64,000 bases of DNA from Cucumibacter marinus DSM 18995 (GCF_000429865.1 NZ_AUCR01000001.1:434001-498000), one strand, 5' to 3'. Counted from the first letter of the stretch, positions 27,558-36,975 are shown. Numbers and translations are program-made. The notes: generated from the letters alone by a model not told the origin.

Positions 27558-27584
27558 TCGAGGTCTGATCAGGGAGGCGCAACC

Positions 27585-28043
27585 TTGCCAGGTAAACCGG
27601 GAAAGCCCACGAAAAGGCCGCCGCTGAAGCCGAATGCCGATGGCGTGGTGCTGCTGTCAGGCGGCAATCCGCAAATCCCCAAGGGATACGGGAATGAACC
27701 GGTGCAGGCCTATATCAAGGCGATGCCAGGCTGGAAAAGCGATATGGGTCGCCGCATCGACACGCTGATCGAGAAGGCGGTGCCAGGCGTACACAAGGCG
27801 ATCAAGTGGAACTCGCCGTTCTACGGGTTTGAAGGCGATCTGTGGATCGTGAGCTATCACTGCTTCGACAAGTATATCAAGGTGACCTTCTTCAGAGGCA
27901 CCTCGCTCGATCCCGTTCCACCGGTCGCGTCGAAAACGCCGGATACCCGCTATTTCCACATCTACGAGGACAAGCCGTTCGACGAAGACCAGTTTACCGA
28001 CTGGATCAAACAGGCTGCTGCGCTGCCGCCCGAGAAATTGTAG
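27585..28043 (+). CDS. DUF1801 (YdhG-like) domain protein
   Basis: A 152-residue protein with a DUF1801-type core: VQAYIKAMPGWKSDMGRRID, VPGVHKAIKWNSPFYGFEG, FDKYIKVTFFRG and a C-terminal WIKQAAAL helix. The lysine/tryptophan-rich IKWNSPFYG motif is diagnostic. The molecular role of the family is not established. The N-terminal ~15 residues are basic (GKPGKPTKRPP). The start is a TTG at 27585 behind AGGGAGG. Its stop codon abuts the stop codon of the convergent oxidoreductase with no intervening base. Confidence 0.85.
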   Translation: MPGKPGKPTKRPPLKPNADGVVLLSGGNPQIPKGYGNEPVQAYIKAMPGWKSDMGRRIDTLIEKAVPGVHKAIKWNSPFYGFEGDLWIVSYHCFDKYIKVTFFRGTSLDPVPPVASKTPDTRYFHIYEDKPFDEDQFTDWIKQAAALPPEKL

Positions 28044-29048
28044 TCAGGCGTCGGTAACCGTCTCCCATTGACCCGACTGTTCAGAGCGGAATAGCGCGGT
28101 GAGAATCTGCATGTTCTTCACCGCATCGTCCGGTCCGTAGGGAGGTGGTGTGCGGTTCATGATGGCACGCGCGAACCCGTCCGCCTGCAGCGCGTATTGA
28201 TCGGCTGCGGGAATGGTCTCGATGCGCACATCGCTGCCGTCGAGTTCTCCCCGGCCGATGCGCAGTTCCACGTCGCTATCGGGCGCCGCGTTGAACGGAC
28301 AGATGATCTCGAGATAGCCGTCGGCGCCGAAGACCGACACTCTCTGGTGCCGAACCGACTGGGTCGAGATCGTGAAGCCGAGCTGACGCCCGGCCCCGAA
28401 ATCGGCGAGCCCGGTGACATGCCGGTCGATGCCGAAGCCGGGATCGCGGTCAAACAGGCCAAAAACACGCCGGGGTTCGGCCTCGAACAGGAACCGTCCC
28501 GCCAGCATGCAATAGCCACCGATATCGAGCAGACCGCCGCCACCCATTTTCGGGTCCTGCCGGATGTTGGCCGGATCGGTCAGGCTGTAGGAGAAATCGG
28601 CCGCGATACGCTGGATTGCACCGAGCTCTCCGGATCGCACGATCTCGCGGGCGCGGAGCCATTGCGGATGGAAGCGCACCATGAAGGCTTCCATGACATA
28701 GGGCGGTCCAGGGCGATCGAGCAGCTCGCGCGCCTCGTCGGCGTCGAGTGCAATCGGTTTCTCGCACAGCACATGCTTGCCGGCTTCGAGGGCGCTTAGT
28801 GTCAACGGCACGTGCAAATGGTTGGGCAGAGGATTGTAGATGACATCGATATCGGGGTCGGCCAGCAAATCCTCATAGCTGTCGAGTGCGCGGGCGATTC
28901 CCAATTGCGCGGCAGCGGCCTGGGCCCTGGCGCCATCACGGGAGGCGATTGCCGTCACCACATTCAGTTCGGATTTCTGGATGCCGGGAATGACCTTTTC
29001 GGTTGCAATACGGGCAGTCGAGAGCACACCCCATCTCAGCCGCGACAT
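28044..29048 (-). CDS. Gfo/Idh/MocA-family oxidoreductase
   Basis: A 334-residue NAD(P)-dependent dehydrogenase. The N-terminal Rossmann domain opens RWGVLSTARIATEKVIPGI; the family motif CEKPIAL lies near residue 95. The C-terminal half is the alpha/beta substrate domain (GGGGLLDIGGYC). Typical substrates are sugars or inositols, but nothing in the sequence fixes the substrate. A strong GAGGAGG precedes the ATG at 29048. It lies 52 nt downstream of an AapJ-like binding-protein gene on the same strand and may be co-transcribed with it. Confidence 0.9.
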   Translation of the reverse strand: MSRLRWGVLSTARIATEKVIPGIQKSELNVVTAIASRDGARAQAAAAQLGIARALDSYEDLLADPDIDVIYNPLPNHLHVPLTLSALEAGKHVLCEKPIALDADEARELLDRPGPPYVMEAFMVRFHPQWLRAREIVRSGELGAIQRIAADFSYSLTDPANIRQDPKMGGGGLLDIGGYCMLAGRFLFEAEPRRVFGLFDRDPGFGIDRHVTGLADFGAGRQLGFTISTQSVRHQRVSVFGADGYLEIICPFNAAPDSDVELRIGRGELDGSDVRIETIPAADQYALQADGFARAIMNRTPPPYGPDDAVKNMQILTALFRSEQSGQWETVTDA

Positions 29049-29100
29049 GGTTTCCTCCTCGGTGACGTCTGATGGTCGTGAAACGCGCGGCGGCGAAGCG

Positions 29101-30102
29101 CTAGCGGATGGGCGGCGCGAAGATCAAACCGCCCTTGTTCCAAAGGGCATTGCGCCCGCGAGTGATCTTGAGCGTCGAGGAACTGCCGAGATTCCGGTCA
29201 AAAATCTCGCCATAATTGCCAACTGTCGAGATGATGTTGCGGGCCCAAGTCGGGCTCAGCCCGATGGAGGCGCCGAAATCACCATCGAGGCCCAAAAGGC
29301 GGCGAATGGCGGGATTGTCAGCGGCAGCCATCGTGTCGATATTGTGGGAAGAAACGCCAAGTTCCTCAGCATTGATCATGGCGTAGATCACCCAGGTCAC
29401 TACATTGCGCCACTGGTCGTCACCGGTTCGGATCACGGGTCCGAGCGGTTCCTTGGACAAGCGCTCAGGCAGGATACGGTGTCCCGTGGGGTCGCCCAGC
29501 GCGTCGCGGATGGCATAAAGCCGCGTGGCGTCGTCTGTCACCACGTCGCACAGCCCGGTTCGGTAGGCGGTGATCAGATCATTGTCGTCTTCATACAGGA
29601 CCTCGGTGTAGTCCACCTGCCCCAGGAAGAAGAAGTTGCGCATGTTGGCGAGGTGGTTCGATCCCCTGATCGCACAGATTGAAACATCCTTGAGATCGAG
29701 TGCCGAAATCACGCCGCCATGGTTGCGGATCAGGAAGGCCTGGCCGTCATAGAAGGTCGTGCCGACATAGCGCACTTCGAGCCCGGTATCGCGCCCCATG
29801 GTCCAGGGAGCGTTGCGGGCCATGATATCGACCTCGCCATTCTGCAGGGGCGCGAAGCGGCTCTTGCCGGCGAGCGAGATGAATTCGACCCTGTTCGGGT
29901 CGCCAAAGATTGCCGCGGCAACCGCGCGGCACATATCCACGTCGAAGCCGGACCACAGTCCTTCGGGGGAAACCTGAGAGAAGCCGGCCAGCGCTTCAGT
30001 CGACCCGCAACGGAGAAACCCCCGGGTCTTGACCGCATCCAGTGTCTGCCCGAATGCGAGGGCCGGCAACATTGCCAGTATGAAGGCGAGAACAAATCGC
30101 AC
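29101..30102 (-). CDS. Second AapJ-like amino acid ABC substrate-binding protein
   Basis: A periplasmic solute-binding protein (333 residues from the chosen GTG at 30102) homologous to the AapJ at 33653-34669: both have RCGST/QCGVTE, GFDVDMCRAVAAAIFGD-like, DIMARNAPWTMGRD-like and YAMINAEELGVSS-like stretches. The signal peptide VRFVLAFILAMLPALAFG is visible. It lies just downstream of aapJQMP but is separated by a terminator, so it is likely a separately expressed paralogue that could deliver other amino acids to the same AapQMP membrane complex. Start is uncertain; the open frame extends to 30186, whose N-terminus would mask the signal peptide. Confidence 0.85.
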   Translation of the reverse strand: MRFVLAFILAMLPALAFGQTLDAVKTRGFLRCGSTEALAGFSQVSPEGLWSGFDVDMCRAVAAAIFGDPNRVEFISLAGKSRFAPLQNGEVDIMARNAPWTMGRDTGLEVRYVGTTFYDGQAFLIRNHGGVISALDLKDVSICAIRGSNHLANMRNFFFLGQVDYTEVLYEDDNDLITAYRTGLCDVVTDDATRLYAIRDALGDPTGHRILPERLSKEPLGPVIRTGDDQWRNVVTWVIYAMINAEELGVSSHNIDTMAAADNPAIRRLLGLDGDFGASIGLSPTWARNIISTVGNYGEIFDRNLGSSSTLKITRGRNALWNKGGLIFAPPIR

Positions 30103-30282
30103 GCGCTTTTCCGAGCCTATGCACCGCGCCGCCCCCGCGCCGCGCGATCCTGTCGCTGATTGGCGGTCAATTCTCGACATTCTCACTGGCCGGTCAAGAC
30201 GTTCGCCGCCGCCAATGCGGTTATCGACCTGTTTTTCAGCGAATTTTAGGCAGTGCCCGATTTTGCGCCTGCCCTCAAGGAA

Positions 30283-30312
30283 ACGCCCCGCGCGGCAACA
30301 CCGGCGGGGCGT
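30283..30312 (-). terminator. Intrinsic terminator of aapJQMP
   Basis: ACGCCCCGC (30283-30291) pairs with GCGGGGCGT (30304-30312) around a 12-nt loop; on the reverse strand TTTCCTT follows. It lies 40 nt past the aapP stop and separates the operon from the second AapJ-like gene. Confidence 0.75.
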
Positions 30313-30351
30313 GAAACAGTGGGTGGCGGCCGACCTGGGCCGGCCGAACCC

Positions 30352-31158
30352 CTAATGCAGGATCTGGCTCAGGAACAGCTTGGTGCGTTCGTGCTGCGGA
30401 TTATCGAAGAACGCGCCAGGCTCGTTCTGCTCGATGATCTGCCCCTGGTCCATGAAGATGACCCGGTTGGCGACCTGACGGGCAAAGCCCATCTCGTGGG
30501 TCACGCACAGCATGGTCATGCCGTCCTCGGCAAGGGACACCATCACCTCGAGCACTTCCTTGATCATTTCCGGATCGAGGGCCGAGGTCGGCTCATCGAA
30601 CAGCATGATCTTGGGGTTCATGCACAGAGAACGTGCAATCGCCACACGCTGCTGCTGACCACCAGAAAGCTGACCGGGATATTTGTTGGCCTGCTCGGGG
30701 ATCTTCACCCGCTCGAGATAATGCATGGCGGTCTCCTCGGCCTCGGCCTTGGGGATGCCGCGCACCCAGATCGGGGCGAGCGTGCAGTTCTCGAGGATGG
30801 TCAGGTGCGGGAACAGGTTGAAGTGCTGGAACACCATACCAACTTCGCGGCGCACCTCATCGATGCGCTTGAGGTCGTTGGTCAACTCGATCCCGTCCAC
30901 GATGATCTGGCCCTGCTGATGCTCTTCGAGCCGGTTGATGCAGCGGATGAGCGTCGACTTCCCCGAACCCGAAGGCCCGGCGATGACGATGCGTTCGCCT
31001 CCCATGACCGTCAGGTTGATGTCCTTGAGGACGTGGAAATCGCCGTACCATTTGTGCATGTCGACAATCTCGACAGCGACATCGGTCTCAGACACCGTCA
31101 TCTTCGAGCGGTTGGCCTGCAGTTCTTCTTCTTTCGCTGCTGCGGTTTGGTCACTCAT
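30352..31158 (-). CDS. aapP: General L-amino acid ABC transporter ATP-binding protein
   Basis: A 268-residue ABC ATPase powering uptake by AapQM. Walker [14 protein letters not shown] (about residue 59), signature [15 protein letters not shown], Walker [14 protein letters not shown] and the H-loop VTHEMGF are all intact. It is a polar amino acid transporter ATPase closely resembling GlnQ/AapP. GAGG precedes the ATG at 31158. It is last in the J-Q-M-P order known from Rhizobium leguminosarum, 4 nt after aapM. Confidence 0.95.
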   Translation of the reverse strand: MSDQTAAAKEEELQANRSKMTVSETDVAVEIVDMHKWYGDFHVLKDINLTVMGGERIVIAGPSGSGKSTLIRCINRLEEHQQGQIIVDGIELTNDLKRIDEVRREVGMVFQHFNLFPHLTILENCTLAPIWVRGIPKAEAEETAMHYLERVKIPEQANKYPGQLSGGQQQRVAIARSLCMNPKIMLFDEPTSALDPEMIKEVLEVMVSLAEDGMTMLCVTHEMGFARQVANRVIFMDQGQIIEQNEPGAFFDNPQHERTKLFLSQILH

Positions 31159-31162
31159 TTGG

Positions 31163-32338
31163 TTACCTCTTATGTCCGGTTTCCAGCCGGCGTTCCATGA
31201 ACATGGAATACCGCGACATGGAGAAACAGAAGACCCAGAACATGGCGGCGGCGAAGATATAGCCGGTCACCGACGTGGTGGGCGCACCCCAGTTCAAGTC
31301 GTTCCCCGCAGCGTTTTGCACCGTTCTGAGAAGATCGAAGATCCCCACAATGGCGACGAGCGAAGTGTCCTTGAACAAGGCGATGAAGGTGTTCACGATC
31401 CCCGGGATCACATGCTTGAGGGCCTGGGGCAGAATGATGAAGCCCATGGACTTCCAGTAATTCAGCCCAAGCGCCGACGCCGCTTCATACTGGCCGCGCG
31501 GCAAGGCCTGAAGCCCGCCACGGACCACCTCGGCCATATAGGCCGAGTTGAACAGCGCCACCCCGATCAGGGCCCGCAAGAGTTTGTCGATGGTCATGTT
31601 CTCGGGCACGAACAGCGGCAGCATGACCGAGGCCATGAACAGGACCGTGATCAGCGGCACTGCGCGCCAGATTTCGATGAACACCACACAAAGCGTCTTG
31701 ATCGCAGGCAGCTTGGACTGTCGCCCAAGGGCCAGCACGATGCCGATCGGAAGCGAAGCGACGATCCCCACGAGCCCGATGATCAGCGTGACCGTCAGCC
31801 CGCCCCACTTCTCCGTGGGAACAAGTTCGAGACCGAACCAGCCCCCATTGAGAAGCACGATCACCAGGATCGGGAACGGGATGAAGAACAGAAGCGCGTT
31901 GATCAGCTTGCCCGGCACACTGGGAATGAGCAACGGAACCAGCAATGCCAGGCCGATCACGAAGAGCACATTGATGCGCCAGTACTCCATGAAGGCGGAG
32001 ACGAAGAAGATATCCGTCGAGGCCCAATAGGGATCCTTGGGGAAGAACCCATAAATGAAGAAGTCCATCCGATCCCAGATGAAAGCCCAGCAGGCGCCGG
32101 GCTTGAGCTTGCAAGCCGACCCGTCCTCGGCCACGAAAACCGCGTCGAGAATGAAGAAGTGGAACAGGTGATAACCTGCCCAGACGACGAAAAGCGCCGC
32201 CACAATGGTCAGAATGGAGTTTGAAATCGAGGAGAACAGACTTCTCCTCGCCCAGCCGACAAAACCGGAACTCGCCGGTGGTGGCGGCAGGTCCTGAACC
32301 ATTTCCTGGCGGACATATGATTGTTGCATCTTGGCCAT
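31163..32338 (-). CDS. aapM: General L-amino acid ABC transporter permease
   Basis: A 391-residue inner-membrane permease with an N-terminal extension, a long periplasmic loop (residues about 60-130, [18 protein letters not shown] region) and a C-terminal HisM/GlnP-type permease core with EAA-loop [21 protein letters not shown]. It forms the heteromeric channel with AapQ. The ATG at 32338 follows AAGGGGG; the open frame to 32377 would overlap aapQ. It sits 10 nt after aapQ. Confidence 0.94.
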   Translation of the reverse strand: MAKMQQSYVRQEMVQDLPPPPASSGFVGWARRSLFSSISNSILTIVAALFVVWAGYHLFHFFILDAVFVAEDGSACKLKPGACWAFIWDRMDFFIYGFFPKDPYWASTDIFFVSAFMEYWRINVLFVIGLALLVPLLIPSVPGKLINALLFFIPFPILVIVLLNGGWFGLELVPTEKWGGLTVTLIIGLVGIVASLPIGIVLALGRQSKLPAIKTLCVVFIEIWRAVPLITVLFMASVMLPLFVPENMTIDKLLRALIGVALFNSAYMAEVVRGGLQALPRGQYEAASALGLNYWKSMGFIILPQALKHVIPGIVNTFIALFKDTSLVAIVGIFDLLRTVQNAAGNDLNWGAPTTSVTGYIFAAAMFWVFCFSMSRYSMFMERRLETGHKR

Positions 32339-32348
32339 ATCCGCCCCC

Positions 32349-33542
32349 TTACCGTTCCACCAGACGAACGCGTTCATTGTACCAATTCATGAACGCAGAC
32401 GTGCCGAGCGAAAGGGTGAGATAGATCAACATGGTGATGGCCACCACTTCGATCGCGCGCCCGGTCTGGTTGAGGGTTGTGCCCATGAACACGCTCACAA
32501 GTTCGGGGAAGCCGATGAAGGCCGCCAGCGAGGAGTTCTTGGTCAGGTTGAGATATTGGCTGGTGAGCGGCGGAATGATCACCCGCATGGCCTGGGGAAT
32601 GATCACCAGGCGGAGCCGGTCGCCATCCTTGAGGCCCAACGATTGCGCCGCTTCGGTCTGGCCGTGGCTGACCGAATTGATGCCTGCGCGGACGACCTCC
32701 GCGATGAAGGCCGAGGTGTAGATGGTCAACCCGAACACCAGCGCCAGGAACTCAGGCGGTAGTGTCAGCCCACCTTGATAGTTGAAGCCCTTGAGCTGCG
32801 GGAGATCCCAGTCGAGGGTCGCACCCGACAGCAGCCAGGCCAGCGCCGGCAGCACGATGAGAATGCCGATCGCGGGCAGAACCACAGGCATGCGGTTGCC
32901 CGTCGCCTCAAGGTGAATCCGCGCCCTGCGCCGCAGATAGAAGACTGCGCCGATGGCGATCACGACCGAGAGTACGACGATCCAGAAATTCTCGCTTGGC
33001 AGCGGTGCCGGAACGTAGAAACCGCGTTGATTGAGAAACGCAGCCTCGAAGAACGCATAGCTCTGTTTCACTCCCGGCATTGATTTGAGCACCGCGAAGT
33101 ACCAGAAAAACAGCTGCAAAAGCAGCGGGATGTTCCGGAACAACTCGATATAGATGGTCGCCAGTCGCGCCACGAGCCAGTTGTTGGACAATCGCGCCAC
33201 GCCCACAAAGAACCCCAGCATGGTCGCCAGGACGATGCCGATGACGGCCACGAGCCCGGTATTGAGAAGGCCTACGAGAAGCGCCTGGTAATAATACGAG
33301 CTGCGGTCATATGGAATGAGCGAGAAAAGGACGTCGAACCCGGACGTGTCCCAAAGGAAATCAAAGCCGGTGGTCTTGTTCTGCTTGGCGAGGTTCGCCA
33401 GCGTGTTTTGCCAAATGAAGGCCACGAATACGACTAGCGCCGCGATTACGATGACCTGATATAGAAGCCCGCGGACCTTGGGGTCGTTGAAGAACGATGT
33501 CTTCGGCGACTCCCGGCGCGGTGCAACGTCTTGTGTTGCCAT
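32349..33542 (-). CDS. aapQ: General L-amino acid ABC transporter permease
   Basis: A 397-residue inner-membrane permease, partner of AapM. The N-terminal helix VRGLLYQVIVIAALVVFVAF is followed by a periplasmic segment, and the core carries the EAA-type motif QTEAAQSLGLKDGDRLRLVI near residue 300. It is longer than usual GltJ/K permeases, as is typical of Aap/Bztb systems. GGGGAG lies before the ATG at 33542. A GC-rich hairpin separates it from aapJ. Confidence 0.94.
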   Translation of the reverse strand: MATQDVAPRRESPKTSFFNDPKVRGLLYQVIVIAALVVFVAFIWQNTLANLAKQNKTTGFDFLWDTSGFDVLFSLIPYDRSSYYYQALLVGLLNTGLVAVIGIVLATMLGFFVGVARLSNNWLVARLATIYIELFRNIPLLLQLFFWYFAVLKSMPGVKQSYAFFEAAFLNQRGFYVPAPLPSENFWIVVLSVVIAIGAVFYLRRRARIHLEATGNRMPVVLPAIGILIVLPALAWLLSGATLDWDLPQLKGFNYQGGLTLPPEFLALVFGLTIYTSAFIAEVVRAGINSVSHGQTEAAQSLGLKDGDRLRLVIIPQAMRVIIPPLTSQYLNLTKNSSLAAFIGFPELVSVFMGTTLNQTGRAIEVVAITMLIYLTLSLGTSAFMNWYNERVRLVER

Positions 33543-33613
33543 AACTCCCCACCTGTATGCGCTGAACGCACATGGCTTCCGGTACCGCTCTTAGTGGCGG
33601 TGTGCCGAAAGCA

Positions 33614-33640
33614 AACCCGGCGCCACAAGGGCGCCGGGTT
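33614..33640 (-). terminator. Intra-operon hairpin between aapJ and aapQ
   Basis: An 11-bp perfect stem (AACCCGGCGCC / GGCGCCGGGTT) with a 5-nt loop, 13 nt after the aapJ stop; on the reverse strand only a mixed TTTGCTTTC tract follows. It probably gives partial termination or protects the 3' end of aapJ mRNA, so that the binding protein exceeds the permeases. Confidence 0.7.
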
Positions 33641-33652
33641 CGAGTTTCGTGA

Positions 33653-34669
33653 TTAGCGGATCGGCGGGGCGTAGAGAATGCCACCCTTCGTCCACAGCGC
33701 ATTCAGGCCGCGTTCCAGCCCGATCGCGGTGTCCGGGCCGATGTGGCGGTCATAGCTTTCGCCATAGTTGCCGACAGCCTTGATGATGCGATAGGCCCAA
33801 TCCTTGTCCAGGCCCATCGGGGTGCCGAAGTCGCCCTCAACGCCCAGCAGGCGCTTGATCGAGGGGTTGTCGGAACCCAGCATCTCGTCGACGTTTTCCG
33901 AGGTCACACCGAGTTCTTCAGCGTTGATCATCGCGAACAGCGTCCAGCGGTTGATGTTCAGCCAGGTATCGTCACCCTGACGAACGGACGGGCCGAGCGG
34001 CTCTTTCGAGATGATTTCCGGCAGAATGATGTGCTCGGAAGGATCGGCGAACTTCGAACGCTCGGCTGCAATGGCCGAGGAGTCCGTGGTGTACACGTCG
34101 CAGCGACCGTCCTGATAGGCCTTCACGACTTCGTCCTGCTGCACGAACACGACGGGATTGTAGTCCATCCCGTTGGTTTCGAAATAGTCGGCAGCGTTCA
34201 GCTCGGTGGTGGTACCGGACTCGATACACACGGCAGCGCCCGAAAGCTCGAGAGCCGAGGTGATACCGTCGGCGGCGCGGACCATGAAGCCCTGGCCGTC
34301 ATAATAGTAGGTGCCGGTGAAGTTGATGCCGAGCTGCGTGTCGCGCGACATGGTCCAGGTGGTCGTGCGTGCCAGAACGTCGACTTCCCCCGAAGACAGC
34401 GCGGTAAAGCGCTCGGTGGACGTCAACGGGCGATAGCGAACCGCGCTGGTGTCATCAAAAATTGCAGCGGCAAGCGCCATGCAGTAATCGGCTTCGATGC
34501 CGGACCATTCGTTGTTTTCGTCCGGATTCGAGAATCCGGGCACACCCTCAGTGACACCGCACTGAACGTATCCCTTTTCCTTGACGTCTTCGAGCGTATC
34601 GGCCTGCGCGGCTTGCACCGTGAATGCCAATGCTGCGCCAACGGCGATTGTTACGATCCGTTTGCTCAT
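33653..34669 (-). CDS. aapJ: General L-amino acid ABC transporter substrate-binding protein
   Basis: A 338-residue periplasmic binding protein with signal peptide MSKRIVTIAVGAALAFTVQA (cut near AQA-DTL). The polar-amino-acid binding fold is recognisable from YVQCGVTEGVPGFSNPDE, EADYCMALAAAIFDD and TTWTMSRDTQLGINF. AapJ binds a broad range of L-amino acids. It is first in the J-Q-M-P operon and divergent from metC, the arrangement described for Rhizobium. A long imperfect inverted repeat lies 38 nt upstream. The paralogue at 29101-30102 lies beyond the operon. Confidence 0.95.
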   Translation of the reverse strand: MSKRIVTIAVGAALAFTVQAAQADTLEDVKEKGYVQCGVTEGVPGFSNPDENNEWSGIEADYCMALAAAIFDDTSAVRYRPLTSTERFTALSSGEVDVLARTTTWTMSRDTQLGINFTGTYYYDGQGFMVRAADGITSALELSGAAVCIESGTTTELNAADYFETNGMDYNPVVFVQQDEVVKAYQDGRCDVYTTDSSAIAAERSKFADPSEHIILPEIISKEPLGPSVRQGDDTWLNINRWTLFAMINAEELGVTSENVDEMLGSDNPSIKRLLGVEGDFGTPMGLDKDWAYRIIKAVGNYGESYDRHIGPDTAIGLERGLNALWTKGGILYAPPIR

Positions 34670-34706
34670 AACGTAGCCTTCTTCCTAACCCTGTTTGTAA
34701 TATGGC

Positions 34707-34732
34707 GACGGCAACGTGTATGTGTTGCTGTC
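34707..34732. promoter_or_regulatory. Inverted repeat between aapJ and metC
   Basis: GACGGCAAC (34707-34715) faces GTTGCTGTC (34724-34732) around an 8-bp centre; eight of nine positions pair. It lies 38 nt upstream of aapJ, in the divergent metC/aapJ region, and could be an operator or an aapJ 5'-UTR hairpin. It does not match an NtrC site. Confidence 0.4.
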
Positions 34733-34893
34733 TAAGTGGCAGCCCCGGATACATATTCTCCCTGCGGGACCGCGGTCATGGAATGACACTTTTCGGCGGG
34801 GGTCAAGTGGTTTGCGGGCTTTGCCCACGTCGGCCGGCGGGTGCCTCAACAAACCGCAACGAAATACTGTGTTCTATTGAGGGAAATTCAAGC

Positions 34894-36063
34894 ATGACGC
34901 CAAAAGGCGTACGGTTTTCACATCAAACGGTCCTCACCCACTCAGGCCGTGACCCCGCAAGCCAGGCAGGATTTGTCAACACCCCGGTGGTCCGGGGCTC
35001 AACGGTCCTGTTTGACAACCTTGCACAGCTCAAATCCGGCGACCGGCCCTACAAATACGGTCGACACGGCACGCCGACCAGCCGCGGAGCCGAGGAGATC
35101 GTAAACACGCTTGAGGGTGGTGCGGTAACGCGTTGCACCCCTTCAGGGATGTCCGCAATCTCTCTCGCATTGTCGATTTGCGTCGGTGCAGGTGATGAAA
35201 TTCTGATCAGCGACAGCGCTTATGAACCGACCCGCAACTTTGCTGAAAAACACTTGAATCGCTTCGGAATCACGGCCCGTTTTTTCAACCCATTGGCAAG
35301 TTTTGAATTGTCAGAATTGATCACTGCCAAGACTAAGGCAATATTTGTTGAGAGCCCTGGGTCCCTAACCTTTGAAATACAGGATATTCCTGCGATCCGG
35401 GCTGCGGTCGGTCCCGACGTCGCGATCATAGCTGACAACACCTGGGCAACACCTCTGTTCTACCGCCCGCTGGAATTGGGCGCGGATATCGTGGTCCATT
35501 CAGGCTCAAAAATGTTTGGCGGGCACTCCGATGTCCTGTTCGGGACCATCACCACCAATGAGCGCTGGGCCAATCCGATGCTCGAGGATTACCGATCCTT
35601 AGGGCTTTCGGTTTCGCCGGATGACGCCGCGCTGGTGAGCCGTGGCTTGCGCACTTTGGCCGTCCGCATGGCCGCGCATCAGGAACGCGCGCTGGAAATG
35701 GCCCGCTGGCTCGGCGAGCAGCCAGGGGTGAAGCGGGTGCTTCACCCTGCCCTGCCCGAATGTCCCGGGCATTCGATTTTCAAACGCGATTTTGAAGGGT
35801 CCGGCAGCCTGTTCTCGATAATTCTGGAGGAGCGGTCACCTGATGCGTTGGCGGCGATGATCGACGGGCTCGAACTGTTCGGGCTGGGGTATTCCTGGGG
35901 TGGATTCGAAAGCCTTGTGCTGCCCTTCGATCCACGTCCGACCCGGACAGCCGTACCTTGGACCGAGAACGGTCCGTGCGTGCGGATTCATATCGGATTC
36001 GAAGACCCCGAAGACCTCAAATCCGATCTGAAAGGCGCCTTGGAGCGTTATCTCAGCGCTTGA
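34894..36063 (+). CDS. metC: Cystathionine beta-lyase
   Basis: A 389-residue PLP enzyme of the Cys/Met metabolism family, converting cystathionine to homocysteine. The PLP lysine is in VVHSGSKMFGGHSD; other family motifs are YGRHGTPTSRGAEE and ADNTWATPLFYRPLELGAD. It is divergent from aapJ, as in Rhizobium leguminosarum, which supports MetC over other family members. The ATG at 34894 follows GAGGGA. The N-terminal half contains an AT-rich patch (35161-35400 is about 47% GC by hand count), unlike its neighbours. The end overlaps the convergent PAP2 gene by 16 nt. Confidence 0.9.
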   Translation: MTPKGVRFSHQTVLTHSGRDPASQAGFVNTPVVRGSTVLFDNLAQLKSGDRPYKYGRHGTPTSRGAEEIVNTLEGGAVTRCTPSGMSAISLALSICVGAGDEILISDSAYEPTRNFAEKHLNRFGITARFFNPLASFELSELITAKTKAIFVESPGSLTFEIQDIPAIRAAVGPDVAIIADNTWATPLFYRPLELGADIVVHSGSKMFGGHSDVLFGTITTNERWANPMLEDYRSLGLSVSPDDAALVSRGLRTLAVRMAAHQERALEMARWLGEQPGVKRVLHPALPECPGHSIFKRDFEGSGSLFSIILEERSPDALAAMIDGLELFGLGYSWGGFESLVLPFDPRPTRTAVPWTENGPCVRIHIGFEDPEDLKSDLKGALERYLSA

Positions 36064-36818
36064 CGGCGGAGCCGCCGCAAGAACCGACGGAAGGGGGCGG
36101 CCAGCCGGCCCGGCCCCTTCCCATCGCGGTCCGGTATGCGCCATCGCCGCGCCCAGACTGTGGCGACCCACATGGCCCCGAAAGTCCCTAACGTGGCACC
36201 CGCGAGCACATCGGTCAGGTAATGTGCACCGGTCACGATTCGTGACAGTGCCATCAGAACGGCGACAATCCAGATCCACCAGGTCTGGCGTTTACCGAAC
36301 AGCACGCCGACGATTACTGCCGTTGCAAAGGCCGTCGTTGCGTGCCCCGAGGGGAAACCCTGAAACGTCCAGTCTCCAAACGAAGCCGGGGAAAACCCGA
36401 GGACGCCCGCATCATCGAGATGAATCGGACGCGCGCGCCCGATCAGGCGCTTGAGGAGCGAGGCCGCAAGTCCAGGCAGGCCAACGCCGAAAAACATCAG
36501 CGCCCCTGCAGCACCGGTGGCGCGGATCATCGCCTTCGGTGTCATAGCCATGGGGATGAACCGCGCGGCGAGGCCGACAAGGGCCAATACAAGAGCCGGC
36601 ACCAGCACCCACTGGGATTCGCCCCACTGGGTCAGCCAGGCAAAAAACGCGCGCTCAGGGGCGGGCCAGGCGACGAGTGTCCGGGTGAGCGCTTCATCGG
36701 CGAAACTGGCCACGACGATGGTGAAAACAAGCACCAACAGGCCAAGTGCTGCGATCGTCAGGTAACGGCGTGTGCCCCGTGAGGCGCCGGATTCCGGGCC
36801 AGTTTCACTCATTGGCAC
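36048..36818 (-). CDS. PAP2-family membrane phosphatase
   Basis: A 256-residue protein with about six hydrophobic segments and all three PAP2 phosphatase motifs: KRLIGRARPI, PSGHATTAFA and SRIVTGAHYLTD. These enzymes dephosphorylate lipid phosphates such as phosphatidate or undecaprenyl pyrophosphate; the substrate here is not evident. The reported start is a GTG at 36818 with GAGAGG six bases upstream; an ATG six bases further in (36812) is possible. It is convergent with and overlaps metC by 16 nt. Confidence 0.9.
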   Translation of the reverse strand: MPMSETGPESGASRGTRRYLTIAALGLLVLVFTIVVASFADEALTRTLVAWPAPERAFFAWLTQWGESQWVLVPALVLALVGLAARFIPMAMTPKAMIRATGAAGALMFFGVGLPGLAASLLKRLIGRARPIHLDDAGVLGFSPASFGDWTFQGFPSGHATTAFATAVIVGVLFGKRQTWWIWIVAVLMALSRIVTGAHYLTDVLAGATLGTFGAMWVATVWARRWRIPDRDGKGPGRLAAPFRRFLRRLRRQALR

Positions 36819-36961
36819 GCTTCACCTCTCACGGCATTTGCCGCCCTGTCGACGGGGCAGGATATCCTGGTTTCTCTCACGCAGGTGCTCGGCCCTCGAC
36901 GATGGGCCAGGAGGCCGGGTATCATGGCTTGCCGAGGCCGACAAGAATGTGTAATCGGGAG

Positions 36962-36975
36962 CCGCGCATGCGCGG
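36962..36975. repeat. 14-bp perfect palindrome before tRNA-Pro
   Basis: CCGCGCATGCGCGG is self-complementary over its whole length and ends 5 nt before the mature tRNA-Pro start. It may be part of a precursor structure or a protein site, or chance in GC-rich DNA. Confidence 0.4.

Noticed and set aside
30935-32224. 429-codon open frame opposite aapM/aapP
   Set aside because: It is antisense to a well-supported permease; rich in His/Asp/Gln as expected of a shadow frame.
34760-34893. Possible SAM-type riboswitch before metC
   Set aside because: I could not find the conserved SAM-II or SAM-I core pairing; only a short AT-rich leader is seen.
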